Shown one piece after another: positions 17,994 through 28,781 of a DNA stretch of 64,000 bases (positions are counted from its first letter, which is position 1; the number at the start of each line of letters is the position of its first letter). Under the pieces are notes generated by a model that saw only the letters and a list, made by a program, of their open reading frames with translations, was not told the DNA's origin and searched no databases. The position numbers were made by a program, and so were the translations under genes. The DNA is from Crateriforma spongiae (GTDB lineage: Bacteria > Planctomycetota > Planctomycetia > Pirellulales > Pirellulaceae), in contig NZ_JAAXMS010000004.1 of assembly GCF_012290005.1 (NCBI RefSeq), forward strand, positions 186,001 to 250,000. The letters run 5' to 3'.

Positions 17994-20900
17994 ATGTCCG
18001 ATTCCGCCAGTCCGTTTCGCGCCCCCAACGGCAGCCCGAACTTTCCGTCGCTTGAGCAAGAAGTGCTGGAATTCTGGGACCAGAACGACATCTACGCCCA
18101 GTCGCTTTCGCGTCGCAAAGACGCCGATTCATTCGTTTTCTTCGAAGGCCCGCCGACCGCCAACGGGCTGCCCCACCCGGGACACTGTTTGACGCGTTCG
18201 ATCAAGGACGTGTTTCCCCGATATCAGACGATGAAGGGGCTGCGTTGCCAACGCAAAGCCGGTTGGGACACCCACGGTTTGCCGGTGGAAGTCGAAGTCG
18301 GCAAGGACCTGGGCATCCACAGCAAAGAAGAAATCGAAGCCTACGGCGTCGAACCGTTCATCCAAAAATGCGAACAAAGCGTCTTTCGCTACATCCAACA
18401 GTGGCAACAACTGACCCGACGTTTGGGGTTCTGGGTCGACCTGGATGACGCGTATGTGACGTACCACCAAAGCTATGTCGAAAGCGTTTGGTGGAGTCTG
18501 AAGAACCTGTTCGATCGCGGACTGCTGTACCAAGGTCACAAGATCGTGTGGTGGTGGGCCCAAGGCGGAACGGCGCTGTCGGCCGGCGAAGTCGGGCAAG
18601 GGTACCGTGAGGTCGCCGACCCCAGCGTTTACGTTCTGTTCCCGCTGGTCGATCATCCCGGGCGAAATTTGGTCGTTTGGACCACAACGCCCTGGACGTT
18701 GCCCAGCAACATGTACGCCGCGGTGCATCCCGAATTGACGTACAGCATTTGTCGGGACGACGAAACCGACAGTGAATTGGTCATCGCCAGCGACTTGGTC
18801 GAAACGATCGCCGGCAAGTTGAAACGCGAACTGCCGGTCATCGGTACCGTCGGCGGCAAAGAACTGATCGGTTTGCGTTACGAACCTCCGTTCGATTTCT
18901 ACAAGAACAAGCTGGGCGACCCGCAAGGCAAGCTGATCGACGGCGGCAGCGAATCGCTGTACTGGCGTGTGGTCGAAGCCGACTTTGTCACCACCGACAG
19001 CGGTACCGGTTTGGTCCACCAGGCGCCCGCTTTTGGTGAAGTCGACCATGAGGTCCTGGTCCAACAACGGTTGCGGTTCACCGACGACAGCCGTCCGGAA
19101 CTGTTGTGCGCCGTCGGGCCGGACGGCAAATTCACCTCCGAAGTCGCCGGCGACGCCGCGCTGGATTCGGTGGTGGGTGTTTGGGTCAAAGACGCCGACA
19201 AACCGCTTTCACGCATGCTGAAAGAACGCGGCCGGCTGTTGCTGTTGGATCAATACCTGCACGAGTATCCGTTCTGTTGGCGTGCCAGCAGCGATCCGTT
19301 GATCCAGTATCCGCGTCAAAGTTGGTTCGTCCGCACGACCAAGTTCAAAGACTTGATGCTGAAGAACAACGCCCAGATCGGTTGGCAACCCGAACACATT
19401 CGCGACGGACGTTTCGGTAATTTCTTGGCGTCCAACGTCGACTGGGCACTGTCGCGCGAACGTTACTGGGGCACGCCCCTGCCGATCTGGGTTTGCGAAT
19501 CGACCGGGCGTGCTGAAGCGATCGGCAGCTACGACGAACTGCTGGCCAAACCGGGCGTCGACGGAACGCAGTCGTGGGAAAAGGCCAAAGCGGCCGATCC
19601 GGATCTGTCCGAGCACTTGAAAGTTCACAAGCCGTACATCGACGACGTCACCTACGATTCGCCGTTCGCCGACGGTGCACGGATGCGACGTGTGCCGGAG
19701 GTCATCGATTGCTGGTACGACAGCGGCGCGATGCCGTTCGCCCAGTACGGATGGCCACATCAAAACGACGATCTGTTTGCCGATCAATTCCCGGCCGATT
19801 TCATCAGCGAAGCGTTGGACCAGACCCGTGGTTGGTTCTACAGCCAACTGGCGATCAGCACGATGTTGTTCGGCGAAGGCGGTTCGCTGGTTGCCGAAGG
19901 CCATCAACCGACCGGACAATCGTTGCAGCCCGATTTGCCGTATCCGCATCCGTATCGCAACTGCATCGTGCTGGGGCTGATGCTGGGCGAAGACGGCAAG
20001 AAAATGTCGAAGTCGGAAAAGAACTATCGCGAACCCGATGAGATCTTTGATCGCTACGGTGCCGATGCCCTGCGATGGTTCTTCTTCAGCGGCCAGACAC
20101 CTTGGACGGCGATCCAGTATCGCGAGCAGGCCATCAAGGATTCGATCCCCGAATTCTTGTTGCGGCTGTGGAACGTGTTCAGTTTCTTCATGATCTATGC
20201 CGAAATCGACGGCTTCGATCCAACGGCGGCGACGGCGGCCGATGCCAATCTGAGCCCCGAAAGTTTGGCTTCGGCACCGACGTATCGCCCGGCCGATCAA
20301 CGCAGCGAAATCGATCGCTGGATCCTGTCCGAGCTGAACCAGACGATTCAAACCGTGACCGAGCGGATGGATGCGCTGGACAACTACAACGCTTGCGAGG
20401 CCATCACGCACTTGGTCGATGGGCTAAGCAATTGGTACGTCCGTCGCAGCCGCGATCGTTTCTGGGCGTCCGACAAAGATTCGGCGGACAAGCATGACGC
20501 GTATTGGACGTTGTACGAATCGCTGTTGCAGGTCAGCCGGCTGATTGCGCCATTCGTGCCGTTCATCGCCGAAACGTTGTGGCGTCGCTTGGCCGAACCG
20601 TTCGGCAACACCGCGGCGGCCAGCGTGCATTTGTGCGACTATCCCACAGTGGACTCATCGCGGATCGATGCGGATCTGACCGATTCGATGTCACTGTTGC
20701 GTGAGATCGCGTCGATGGGACGCAGTGCCCGCGCCGATGCGAAGTTGAAGGTGCGTTTGCCGCTGTCGAAAGTCGAAGTCGTTTTGGCCAGCGACGACCG
20801 GGTGCAGTGGCTACAAAGTCACGACGCATTGGTGAAGGAAGAATTGAACGTCAAGCAAGTCGAATACACGACCGAAGGCGATCAGTATGTCCAGTACACG

Positions 20901-21416
20901 GTTGTGCCGAACTTCAAACGTTTGGGGCCCAAGGTCGGAAAACAAGTTCCCGCGGTGAAAAAAGCTCTGGCTCAAGCCGACGGAAATGAATTGCTGGCCC
21001 TTCTGCAGCGTGACGGAAAAGTCACGTTGTCGCTGGGCGATGGGTCAGTGGATTTGGACAACGACGATATCGAAGTCCGATTGCAGGCCCGCGACGGCTG
21101 GGCGGCCGCGCAGGGACGCGAGTGCGTCGTGGTGCTGAACACCGAGGTCACCGATGAACTGCGTCGCGAAGGTGCCGCGAAGGACTTGATCCGCGTGGTT
21201 CAGAACGAACGCAAACGCATCGATTGCAACTATACCGACCGCATCGAAATCGGCATCGTCAGCGACGACGATGATGTCAACGCGGCGATCGATGCACACG
21301 CCGAATTGATCAAGGGGGAAACCCTGGCCGACGCATTGATCACATCCGCGTTGGATGGCGTCGATGCCGCGAAGTCGGACTTGGGATCGGTGTACGTGCG
21401 AAAGGTTGACGGCTGA
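17994..21416 (+). CDS. ileS: Isoleucyl-tRNA synthetase
   Basis: 1140 residues. It is a class I synthetase: the HIGH motif appears as HPGH in [20 protein letters not shown], and KMSKS as [29 protein letters not shown] and [19 protein letters not shown] belong to the catalytic and editing regions, [11 protein letters not shown] is also typical. Length and C-terminal extension ([14 protein letters not shown] near the end) fit the longer type found in eukaryotes and some bacteria, in contrast to the ~930-residue E. coli type with its zinc finger. The type assignment is from length and motif form. The stop overlaps the purN start (TGATG). Confidence 0.95.
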   Translation: MSDSASPFRAPNGSPNFPSLEQEVLEFWDQNDIYAQSLSRRKDADSFVFFEGPPTANGLPHPGHCLTRSIKDVFPRYQTMKGLRCQRKAGWDTHGLPVEVEVGKDLGIHSKEEIEAYGVEPFIQKCEQSVFRYIQQWQQLTRRLGFWVDLDDAYVTYHQSYVESVWWSLKNLFDRGLLYQGHKIVWWWAQGGTALSAGEVGQGYREVADPSVYVLFPLVDHPGRNLVVWTTTPWTLPSNMYAAVHPELTYSICRDDETDSELVIASDLVETIAGKLKRELPVIGTVGGKELIGLRYEPPFDFYKNKLGDPQGKLIDGGSESLYWRVVEADFVTTDSGTGLVHQAPAFGEVDHEVLVQQRLRFTDDSRPELLCAVGPDGKFTSEVAGDAALDSVVGVWVKDADKPLSRMLKERGRLLLLDQYLHEYPFCWRASSDPLIQYPRQSWFVRTTKFKDLMLKNNAQIGWQPEHIRDGRFGNFLASNVDWALSRERYWGTPLPIWVCESTGRAEAIGSYDELLAKPGVDGTQSWEKAKAADPDLSEHLKVHKPYIDDVTYDSPFADGARMRRVPEVIDCWYDSGAMPFAQYGWPHQNDDLFADQFPADFISEALDQTRGWFYSQLAISTMLFGEGGSLVAEGHQPTGQSLQPDLPYPHPYRNCIVLGLMLGEDGKKMSKSEKNYREPDEIFDRYGADALRWFFFSGQTPWTAIQYREQAIKDSIPEFLLRLWNVFSFFMIYAEIDGFDPTAATAADANLSPESLASAPTYRPADQRSEIDRWILSELNQTIQTVTERMDALDNYNACEAITHLVDGLSNWYVRRSRDRFWASDKDSADKHDAYWTLYESLLQVSRLIAPFVPFIAETLWRRLAEPFGNTAAASVHLCDYPTVDSSRIDADLTDSMSLLREIASMGRSARADAKLKVRLPLSKVEVVLASDDRVQWLQSHDALVKEELNVKQVEYTTEGDQYVQYTVVPNFKRLGPKVGKQVPAVKKALAQADGNELLALLQRDGKVTLSLGDGSVDLDNDDIEVRLQARDGWAAAQGRECVVVLNTEVTDELRREGAAKDLIRVVQNERKRIDCNYTDRIEIGIVSDDDDVNAAIDAHAELIKGETLADALITSALDGVDAAKSDLGSVYVRKVDG

Positions 21417-22090
21417 TGAATGCAGGACAATCGCCACCGGATTCCGATCGTCCCGGCGTCGACGAACCTTTGCGTGTGGCGGTGTTCCTTAGCGGCAGCG
21501 GGCGGACGCTGGCCAACCTGATCCGGCACCGCGACGAATCCGGATTGCCGATCGATTTTCGGTTGGTGATCGGCAGCCGAAGCGGGCTGAAGGGACTGCA
21601 GATCGCGGAATCGGCGGGCATCACCACCCGCGTGGTTCGCAAATCGGACCATCCCGATCCCCAGGAATACTGTCGCGCGATGTTTGATCCGTGCCGAGAC
21701 ACCGGCGCGGAACTGGTCGTCATGGCGGGGTTCTTGAAACACGTTTTGATCCCCACGGATTTTGAAAATCGTGTGATCAACATCCATCCGTCGCTGTTGC
21801 CCGCTTTCGGCGGCCAGGGAATGTATGGTCACCGAGTGCATCAGGCGGCCATCGACCGTGGGGTGCGGATCAGCGGATGCACCGTCCATTTTGTCGACAA
21901 CCAGTACGACAATGGGCCGATTCTGTGGCAGCGAAGCTGTCCGGTACGGCCGGGGGATGACGCCGACGCGTTGGCCGACCGAGTCTTTCAGCAGGAATGC
22001 CAAGCTTTGCCCGAGGCGATCCGAATGGTACACCAGGATTGGCGTCATTCCGGCGAACCCACTGGCGGTCGCGATACAATGCGACAGTAG
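21416..22090 (+). CDS. purN: Phosphoribosylglycinamide formyltransferase
   Basis: 224 residues, starting within the ileS stop codon. It transfers a formyl group from 10-formyltetrahydrofolate to GAR in purine synthesis. Motifs include VAVFLSGSGRTLANLI (phosphate loop), MAGFLKHVL, and INIHPSLLPAFGGQGMYG, which contains the catalytic Asn-x-His; the catalytic Asp region is VHFVDNQYDNGPIL. The residues before LRVAVFLSG form a short extra N-terminus. Translational coupling with ileS suggests a shared transcript. Confidence 0.92.
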   Translation: MNAGQSPPDSDRPGVDEPLRVAVFLSGSGRTLANLIRHRDESGLPIDFRLVIGSRSGLKGLQIAESAGITTRVVRKSDHPDPQEYCRAMFDPCRDTGAELVVMAGFLKHVLIPTDFENRVINIHPSLLPAFGGQGMYGHRVHQAAIDRGVRISGCTVHFVDNQYDNGPILWQRSCPVRPGDDADALADRVFQQECQALPEAIRMVHQDWRHSGEPTGGRDTMRQ

Positions 22091-22200
22091 GGAAAATGCA
22101 CCCCACAGACTGTGTTTGACGTGTCGCGCACGTTGCACCGGTCGATGCCGGTCGGTCCGTCATTTGGTGCACGTCATGGATTTACAAAACAAAGTCGGTC

Positions 22201-24393
22201 ATGGGCGTTGTCCGTCGAACGATCGTGATTGCGGTTTGGATCATCGGGGCCATCGGGCTTTCGCCGGCTGTTTCTGCGCAAAATCGCGACGGCATCGACC
22301 CCTCGGCGGGGCAGGGCGTGTGGATCGACATCGCACCCCCGTTGTCGCGTGAACTGGTCGATGACGTCTTGGCCGGTTTGGATCAACTGGCACAGTCCAC
22401 GCCCGGTGATTCGCGTCGCACCGTCGTTCTTGCCTTTCGCGAATCCGCGTCGGACGTCCAAACGGAATTCGAAGAAGCATTGCGTCTGGCCCGACGAATC
22501 AATTCGCCGGATTACCGCCGGTTGCGAATCGTCGCGTTTGTCGATGGGCGAATCACCCGGCACACGGTCCTGCCGCTTGCGGCTGTGGAACGGTTGATGT
22601 TGTCCAACAACGCGGTGTTGGTCGGATTTGATTCGAAACAAGAATCGATCGACGAAACGGTCCAGGCCGCCTATCAAGCTATTGCCAAGCGTCGCGGTTT
22701 GTTTCCCGAATCATTGGTTTCGGCTCTGGTGGATCCGGATGCCGAATTGGTGCGTTTGACCACGTCCGATGGCGGGCGACCACTGGTGACCGCAGACGAA
22801 TTGCAATCGATGCGGCAAAGTGGCGATGTCATCGAAGAAGACATCTGGAAAGCGTCCGGCGAAGCATTGTCGGTGTCTGCCGTCCAGCTTCGTGATCTGC
22901 GTGTGGCCACCGACGTCATCGCGACCGGCCGGCGTGACGACGAAACGACCGCGCAGAAGATTCGCGAAAGCCTGGCCGCTCGATTGGATTTAAGCCAGTT
23001 GCGTCCTTTGGCCACCGACGTCGGGACGTCGGATCGACGGGGCGTCCTGTTGGAAATGATCGGATCGGTGACGACGGCCAAGTCACAGCGTTGGCAAAGC
23101 AATCTGAACGCGACCTTGTCCGGCGATGTGAACACTTGGCTGGTGTCGGTGGATTCCGACGGTGGCAGCTTCGGCGAAAGCATGGGGTTGGCGGGATGGT
23201 TTGCCAGCCCGACGCCTCCGCTGCAACGAGTTGTCGGTTTTGTTCCCGGACGTGCCATCGGGGACGCGTCCATCATCGCCACCGCTTGCAAACCGTTGTA
23301 TCTGTCGCCCGATGCAAAGCTGGGTGGTCCCGGTGCCGATTCGATCCAGCCGGAACAGGTGGTGGACCAACGCGAATTGATTGAATTGATTGCCCGACGA
23401 ACGAACCGATCGGCCGGGTTGTTGATGGGGCTGTTGGATCGTCAACGACAGGTGTTCCGGTACATCAACAAATCGACCGGACGCGTGCGGTATGCGACGC
23501 CACAGCAATTGGTCGAAGACGCCGACGATCCGGATTTGGAACGTGACCGTTGGCGGCAAGGTGAAGCGATCGATTTGTCCGCAGGTCTGACGGCGGAGCA
23601 GGCCGTGCAGTTGGGCTTGGCCGACGGGATCGCATCATCTTTGGATCAGGTGGCAGCCCAGGCCGGATTGCCCGCGGTGCCCGCACCGGCGGCCGACCGC
23701 GGCATCGTGCGGGCTGTCGAAAGCATCGGTCGCCGCCAGGGACTGGCGTTTCTGGCGTTGATGATCGGCTTCATGATGCTGTCGACCGAAATGAGTGCAC
23801 CGGGGCTGGGGATTCCCGGCTTCGTTTCGATGATCTGTTTCGGTTTCTTTTTCTGGGTCCAGTATCTGAACGGGACCGCGGAATGGTTGGAATTGTTGGC
23901 TCTGGTGTTGGGCTTGGTTTGTATTGCCATTGAATTTTTCGTGGTTCCCGGGCTGGGGATTTTTGGCATCGGCGGTTTGCTGCTGACGATGTTGGCGGTG
24001 GTCTTGATGAGCCAGACGTTTGTGGTGCCGCGAAACGTGTATCAGGTCGAAGTGTTGACTCGAAGCGTTTGGATGGCACTGGGCGGATTGGCCAGCACGA
24101 TGGCCGGGTTCGCGCTGATACGCTACTTCATGCCGCATTTGCCGGTGCTGAACACCCTGGTGATGGAACAACCCGATGCGCAGTTGATCGACCAGCAGGA
24201 ACGCTTGGCCCATTTCGAAGACTTGCTGGGACAGACCGGGACGACCATGACGCCGTTGCGTCCGTCGGGTAAAGCAAGGATCGGTGAACGCGTCGTGGCA
24301 GTGGTCAGCGACGGCCAGGCGGTCGAACGCGGCGCGACCGTTCGCGTGATCAAAGTCTTGGGCAATCGGATCGTGGTCGAAGAAGCGACGTGA
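22201..24393 (+). CDS. NfeD-family membrane protein with ClpP-class protease-like domain
   Basis: 730 residues. A signal peptide (RRTIVIAVWIIGAIGL...VSA) is followed by two ClpP/SppA-like segments; the second holds SVDSDGGSFGESM and AIGDASIIATACKPLYLSPDAKLGG, aligning with the serine-protease-like core of long NfeD proteins, though the catalytic dyad is uncertain. Residues ~510-650 contain several membrane helices (FLALMIGFMMLSTEM, LALVLGLVCIAIEFFVVPGL). The C-terminal ~60 residues are the OB-fold NfeD domain (GKARIGERVVAVVSDGQAV). Such proteins partner with SPFH/flotillin proteins; none is adjacent here. A TACAAT box at 22075-22080 might be its -10. The stop overlaps the next gene. Confidence 0.8.
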   Translation: MGVVRRTIVIAVWIIGAIGLSPAVSAQNRDGIDPSAGQGVWIDIAPPLSRELVDDVLAGLDQLAQSTPGDSRRTVVLAFRESASDVQTEFEEALRLARRINSPDYRRLRIVAFVDGRITRHTVLPLAAVERLMLSNNAVLVGFDSKQESIDETVQAAYQAIAKRRGLFPESLVSALVDPDAELVRLTTSDGGRPLVTADELQSMRQSGDVIEEDIWKASGEALSVSAVQLRDLRVATDVIATGRRDDETTAQKIRESLAARLDLSQLRPLATDVGTSDRRGVLLEMIGSVTTAKSQRWQSNLNATLSGDVNTWLVSVDSDGGSFGESMGLAGWFASPTPPLQRVVGFVPGRAIGDASIIATACKPLYLSPDAKLGGPGADSIQPEQVVDQRELIELIARRTNRSAGLLMGLLDRQRQVFRYINKSTGRVRYATPQQLVEDADDPDLERDRWRQGEAIDLSAGLTAEQAVQLGLADGIASSLDQVAAQAGLPAVPAPAADRGIVRAVESIGRRQGLAFLALMIGFMMLSTEMSAPGLGIPGFVSMICFGFFFWVQYLNGTAEWLELLALVLGLVCIAIEFFVVPGLGIFGIGGLLLTMLAVVLMSQTFVVPRNVYQVEVLTRSVWMALGGLASTMAGFALIRYFMPHLPVLNTLVMEQPDAQLIDQQERLAHFEDLLGQTGTTMTPLRPSGKARIGERVVAVVSDGQAVERGATVRVIKVLGNRIVVEEAT

Positions 24394-25022
24394 TGGCATC
24401 CACTTACTCCTTCGGCCTGTTGATCCTGTTCTACGTGCTTTTGGTGCTGGAGTTTCTCGTACCAAGCGGTGGCCTTTTAGGCGTTGCCGCGGTTGCGTCG
24501 GCGGTTGCCTGTCTGGTCACGGCATTTTCGCACAGCGTGTTTTTGGGGACGGTTTATTCGTTGGTCATCATGGCGACGACGCCCGTGGTGCTGATGCTGG
24601 TCATCAAGTTTTGGCCACACACGCCGATCGGACGCCGCATTTTGAATCGACGCCCCGGTCAAGCCGATCCGCAACCGCCACAAAAGGTGACCCCGTCGGG
24701 TGTTTCCTATCCGGATTTGATCGGACAGACCGGGCAAGCGACGACCGACCTGTTGCCCAGCGGACGAGCACGAATCGGTGGCGACGCGTTGGACGTCACA
24801 TGTCTGGATGGACCCGTGGATGCCGGCAAGGCGGTACACGTGGTCGACATCAGCGGCGGTCGAATCCGCGTCCGTCGTGGGGTTGGCCCGCAGCAAATGA
24901 CCGCAGGGTCACAACCCGCCGGACAACAAGATTCCGCTCAAACCGATGCGGCAAGCACGCCGGCGGATCGTCAGCCAGAGAGGGTCAAAGATCTGTCGTT
25001 CGACTTGGACGATATCGAATAG
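24393..25022 (+). CDS. Short NfeD-like membrane protein
   Basis: 209 residues from ATG 24393, overlapping the previous stop (TGATG); a GTG lies one codon upstream. Two or three membrane helices (LLILFYVLLVLEFLVP, AAVASAVACLVTAF, LVIMATTPVVLMLVI) precede a soluble domain with LIGQTGQATTDLLPSGRARIG and DVTCLDGPVDAGKAVHVVDI, the OB-like NfeD fold. A Gln/Ala-rich linker and acidic end follow. It is a paralogue-like partner of the long NfeD protein, likely in the same complex. Confidence 0.75.
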   Translation: MASTYSFGLLILFYVLLVLEFLVPSGGLLGVAAVASAVACLVTAFSHSVFLGTVYSLVIMATTPVVLMLVIKFWPHTPIGRRILNRRPGQADPQPPQKVTPSGVSYPDLIGQTGQATTDLLPSGRARIGGDALDVTCLDGPVDAGKAVHVVDISGGRIRVRRGVGPQQMTAGSQPAGQQDSAQTDAASTPADRQPERVKDLSFDLDDIE

Positions 25023-25040
25023 CCGCGGTTGATGATGCGG

Positions 25041-25880
25041 CTAGCGAAGAGCTTTCTTTGACGCTTCCAAGACGTCGATCGCGCTGACACCCTGGCCGAT
25101 TCGATACGGCGATGCGATGCCGGCGGTGACGAAACGTCGGGCGCGTTCGATGGCCGAAACCAAGTCCTTTTGGGACGCCAGGCCGGCGGTGATCGCGGCC
25201 GACAGCACGCAACCGGTGCCGTGCAGATTGCCGCCGTCGATCCACTGGGTGGTCCAGGTTTGTGTTTCCGGTCGACCGCTTTGGCCTGAACGCAGCGACA
25301 GGAAATCGACCGCGTGATTATCAAATTGGGCTTTGATCAAGACGGCCGGAACGCCCTGGTCGTGCAATCGCGACGCGGCAACGGGCAGGTCGTCTTCGCT
25401 TTCGATGCTGGTTTCCGCCAGTCGTTCGGCTTCGAATCGGTTGGGGGTGACCAGGGACGCGACGGGCAACAACTGGGTTCGCAATGCGTCGACCGCGCCG
25501 TCATCAATGATCGCGTGACCGTGTTTGCTGATCATCACCGGGTCGACCACGATCGGACATTTCAGTGGTGACAAAGCCGCCGCGACCGTGGCGATCATTT
25601 CGGCGGTTCCCAAAGCACCGGTCTTCACCGCGTCCGGCGGGATGTCACTGGTCACGCAATCGAATTGGCTTTGGAAAAAGTCCATCTGCAGCATTTCGAC
25701 CGCTTCGACGCCTTGCGTGTTTTGCACGGTCAGCAGCGTCATCACCGCCGAACCGTAGACGCCGAAGGCCTGCAGCGTTTTCAAATCGGCTTGCATCCCG
25801 GCACCGCCCGACGGATCGCTGCCGGCGATGGTCAGTGCGACAGGATGGCGTGGGCCGAGAGGTGTTTCAGATTGGTTCAT
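25041..25880 (-). CDS. thiD: Hydroxymethylpyrimidine/phosphomethylpyrimidine kinase
   Basis: 279 residues. The N-terminus PVALTIAGSDPSGGAGMQADLKT is the ThiD signature, followed by FGVYGSAVMTLLTVQNTQGV, VVDPVMISKHGHAI and VTPNRFEAERLA; GNLHGTGCVLSAAITAGLA near the C-terminus is the anion hole with catalytic residue of the ribokinase fold. It phosphorylates HMP and HMP-P for thiamine synthesis. It converges on the NfeD pair and stands apart from other thi genes. Confidence 0.93.
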   Translation of the reverse strand: MNQSETPLGPRHPVALTIAGSDPSGGAGMQADLKTLQAFGVYGSAVMTLLTVQNTQGVEAVEMLQMDFFQSQFDCVTSDIPPDAVKTGALGTAEMIATVAAALSPLKCPIVVDPVMISKHGHAIIDDGAVDALRTQLLPVASLVTPNRFEAERLAETSIESEDDLPVAASRLHDQGVPAVLIKAQFDNHAVDFLSLRSGQSGRPETQTWTTQWIDGGNLHGTGCVLSAAITAGLASQKDLVSAIERARRFVTAGIASPYRIGQGVSAIDVLEASKKALR

Positions 25881-26136
25881 CGATCCAACTTTGGCGAGGG
25901 AAGCCCCGTAGTCTGTGACGGTTCGCGTGACGATGGAATGGGGGGATCACAGGCACTGTGACGCAGATGCGGGGCTGATGCGGCACCGATCCGATGTCTG
26001 GATCGTTTCGCGTGACTATCGATATCGTCCAGCGACTAAACTGCGTCGGTGGTTCCCACCCATTCTTTCATCGTTTCAAGTCACATCCACTGTGTCGGCC
26101 GCTGATCGGGCCGCCCGCCCCGTTTGCCGTCCGCGA

Positions 26137-27522
26137 ATGTTTTCCGTCGAAACGTCTTATCTGTTTTTCGTCATCTTAAGTCTGGTCGTGGCCGCGATCG
26201 CCGCTTGGAAGACGGGCCGCCAATGGGCGTTGGGCGTTGGGGTGGCGGTGTCCATGTCGGCGGCCAGTTGGTTTGAGATCGAAATCGCTGGTTTCCCGGT
26301 CGATGTGCTGTCGACGGTTTCCATTGTGTTGTTGGTCGTCGCATCGGCAATGTATTGGCGGCGACTGTTGTGGCCCATCACCGTCATGGATGTTCTGATC
26401 ACGGCTTTGGCGGTGTGGCATGGGGTCGTGGATCTGCAATACGGTGACCCTGTCGCCATGACGGCCGCGCGAGCCTATGCCGAATGGTGGTTGGCCTATG
26501 CCGCTGGCCGTTACGCATTCATGCACCGGAGTTCCTTGTCGGTCTTGGCCCCCTGGTTTGCAGGCGTTGCGGTCGTCTTGTCGATCGCGGCGATGATCGA
26601 ATGCTGGACCGGCATCAATTTGTGGGAAGCAATCTTTCATGTGGCTGATGATCGAGTGAATCGTCCCGAAGGGTTGCGATTCGATTTGTTTCATCGTGCC
26701 ATCGCGACGACACGACACCCGATCTTTTTGGGCGTGATCTTGATGCTGTTGTCACCCTGGGCTTGGGTGACGTGGGATTCGGCATTGACGCGGCGACGTG
26801 CTTGGTGGGGCGTCATCGCGTTTGTGCTGATTTTGATGGGCATCGCCGCCACGGTATCGCGTGGGCCGGTGCTGGGGATGGCGGTTGCCGCGGTCTTCTT
26901 TGCGTGTGTGCAGTGGCGAATCGCTCGGATCGTCCTGGTGCCGGTCATCGTGATCGCGATCGCGCTGCTGGTTTGGCGGTTCGATGACGTGGTGACCAAA
27001 TTGGACGAATCCGTGGGCGTGCAATCCGCGACGATTGTCGAAGTCGACGAAGACGCGGAAATCTACACCGGCACGCGGAACCGCATCTTCGTGATGAAGA
27101 TTTACGGGCCGATCGTCTTGAAGGGCGGCTTGCTAGGGTTTGGGACCGATAACACCGACCAGTTCCCGCCGAACGTGCCCGGGCTGCCCGCGGACAAACG
27201 CAGCCGGCTGCGACTGAGGATCGTGGACAACTCTTTTGTCTTGGTGGGGCTGCGTTTCGGGATCGTGGGACTGACGATTTTCACGTCACTGTTCGTCGCC
27301 GCGGTCGTCGGATGCCTGCGTCTGCGGCGTGCCGCGTCGACGTATCTGATCCCCTGTGGTCCGGTCAGTGTGACCGTTCTGGCGTCGATGTTCGTCGGGG
27401 TCGCGCTGGAGTTATTGACCGTGTACTGCGACTATGACTTTGTGCCGGTCTTGCTGATGCATTTCGGCGTCGTCAGCGGGGTTCAGTTGTCGATCCGCGA
27501 AGCGATTCGAAACCCCGCGTGA
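26137..27522 (+). CDS. O-antigen-ligase-like polytopic membrane protein
   Basis: 461 residues from ATG 26137; the frame extends to 25915 but the membrane protein begins at MFSVETSYLFF. About ten to twelve hydrophobic helices cover most of the length. A soluble loop at about residues 290-365 contains DEDAEIYTGTRNRIFVMKIYGPIVLKGGLLGFGTDN, and VDNSFVLVGLRFGIVGL follows; the R-x-x-I/F-x-x-x-x-x-x-G-x-G-x pattern resembles the periplasmic loop of WaaL/Wzy (O-antigen ligase) proteins. It probably polymerises or ligates surface glycan and fits the nucleotide-sugar genes nearby. Family placement is moderate. Confidence 0.65.
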   Translation: MFSVETSYLFFVILSLVVAAIAAWKTGRQWALGVGVAVSMSAASWFEIEIAGFPVDVLSTVSIVLLVVASAMYWRRLLWPITVMDVLITALAVWHGVVDLQYGDPVAMTAARAYAEWWLAYAAGRYAFMHRSSLSVLAPWFAGVAVVLSIAAMIECWTGINLWEAIFHVADDRVNRPEGLRFDLFHRAIATTRHPIFLGVILMLLSPWAWVTWDSALTRRRAWWGVIAFVLILMGIAATVSRGPVLGMAVAAVFFACVQWRIARIVLVPVIVIAIALLVWRFDDVVTKLDESVGVQSATIVEVDEDAEIYTGTRNRIFVMKIYGPIVLKGGLLGFGTDNTDQFPPNVPGLPADKRSRLRLRIVDNSFVLVGLRFGIVGLTIFTSLFVAAVVGCLRLRRAASTYLIPCGPVSVTVLASMFVGVALELLTVYCDYDFVPVLLMHFGVVSGVQLSIREAIRNPA

Positions 27523-27546
27523 CGATCTGGGCATTACAAAGATACT

Positions 27547-28653
27547 TTAGGACGACGTCGCGCGGTGAGTCGGAACGGGCCGGCCGGGCCGGAACGATTG
27601 GATCGATTCAACGATCAACTGGGCGCCGGTCTGATCGGCGACCTGTTTCAGCGACCGCTGGACGATGGATTCCAACGTTTCCGGTGCGATGGCGACTCGA
27701 GCGTTGACGACCATTCGAAACGATGTGGCCGCCAAGCCGCCGGTGGGCATCGACAAGGCGACATCGCTGTCGTTGCTGACCAAGTTCGCGACGGCGGAAT
27801 CCGATTCGGTCTGCACGATGGCTTTGACGTGGGCGACCTCGGCGTCGGCGGCGGCAAACTGATCCTTCAAGTCGTTCAAGACCGCCGTCAGCGTCTGGTC
27901 CAGATCGATTGGTTCGGAATGCTGCCACGATGTCGTCGCGTTCAGCCAACCCAGTTCCGCTTCGCCGTCGGCATACACGTCATAGTCGACTTCCATGAAC
28001 AGGTTATGCTTCGGCGCCGGTTGTTCGATGTGCCGGATCAAATCATCCAGGCCGTCGCCGGTCTTGGCGGACATGGCGACGATCGGACGCTCGGGAAAGT
28101 TCTTTTCGACGTTGGTTTCAAGCAACTGACGCTGGGATGGATCCAATTCGTCAATGCGATTGATGACCACGACGTCCGCTTCTTCCAACTGTTTGCGGAA
28201 AATGTATTCCGCGTTGGGCGAAAAACCGCGTTGGCCGACACCGGAGAGAATCTTTTGCCCATGGCTGGGTTTCAACAAAACCGCGTATGGCGCGACTTCG
28301 AAACTTTCGCCCAGCAACTGCATCATCGGAACGGCGATGGTCGCGATCAGGTCGGTGCACGATCCCACCGGTTCGGCCAAGATGACGTCGGGGCGATGAG
28401 CCTGGGACAACGATTCCATCTGGCCGACCAAGCCGTCGAAGTTGCAGCAGAAGCAGGAACCAGCGACTTCGCCGACGTCGAACCCTTGGTTTCGCAACAA
28501 GTGTGTGTCGACCAAGTGGTCCGCCTGGTCATTGGTGACAATGACGACGTTTTTGCCTTGTGACTGGTAGTGGCGGGCCAGTCGTGCCAGCGTGGTCGTT
28601 TTCCCGGCGCCCAGAAATCCGCCCAGCATCACAAATCGAATCGGTTGGCTCAT
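27547..28653 (-). CDS. CobW/COG0523-family GTPase
   Basis: 368 residues from ATG 28653; a TTG eight codons earlier is possible. It has a Walker A GGFLGAGKTTTL, the COG0523 metal motif GSCFCC (C-x-C-C), a switch-like EPVGSCTDLIAT, and the guanine-specificity NRIDELD. The last ~130 residues are a divergent C-terminal domain. Members act as metal chaperones or insertases for Zn, Co or Ni; which metal cannot be told. The usual C-x-C-C is intact, so metal binding is likely. It lies between the ligase-like protein and the UXS gene without overlap. Confidence 0.82.
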   Translation of the reverse strand: MSQPIRFVMLGGFLGAGKTTTLARLARHYQSQGKNVVIVTNDQADHLVDTHLLRNQGFDVGEVAGSCFCCNFDGLVGQMESLSQAHRPDVILAEPVGSCTDLIATIAVPMMQLLGESFEVAPYAVLLKPSHGQKILSGVGQRGFSPNAEYIFRKQLEEADVVVINRIDELDPSQRQLLETNVEKNFPERPIVAMSAKTGDGLDDLIRHIEQPAPKHNLFMEVDYDVYADGEAELGWLNATTSWQHSEPIDLDQTLTAVLNDLKDQFAAADAEVAHVKAIVQTESDSAVANLVSNDSDVALSMPTGGLAATSFRMVVNARVAIAPETLESIVQRSLKQVADQTGAQLIVESIQSFRPGRPVPTHRATSS

Positions 28654-28781
28654 GTCGTGACTGTTCGCTTGCAATGTTCAGGTGGGGTGGGGAGATCGGT
28701 GGGCGGCGCGCGTGGATCGTGCCGATGCACCAGTTTAATGACCGGCCCGACGCGTCGCCCGCTTCGGCTGACCGGGAAACC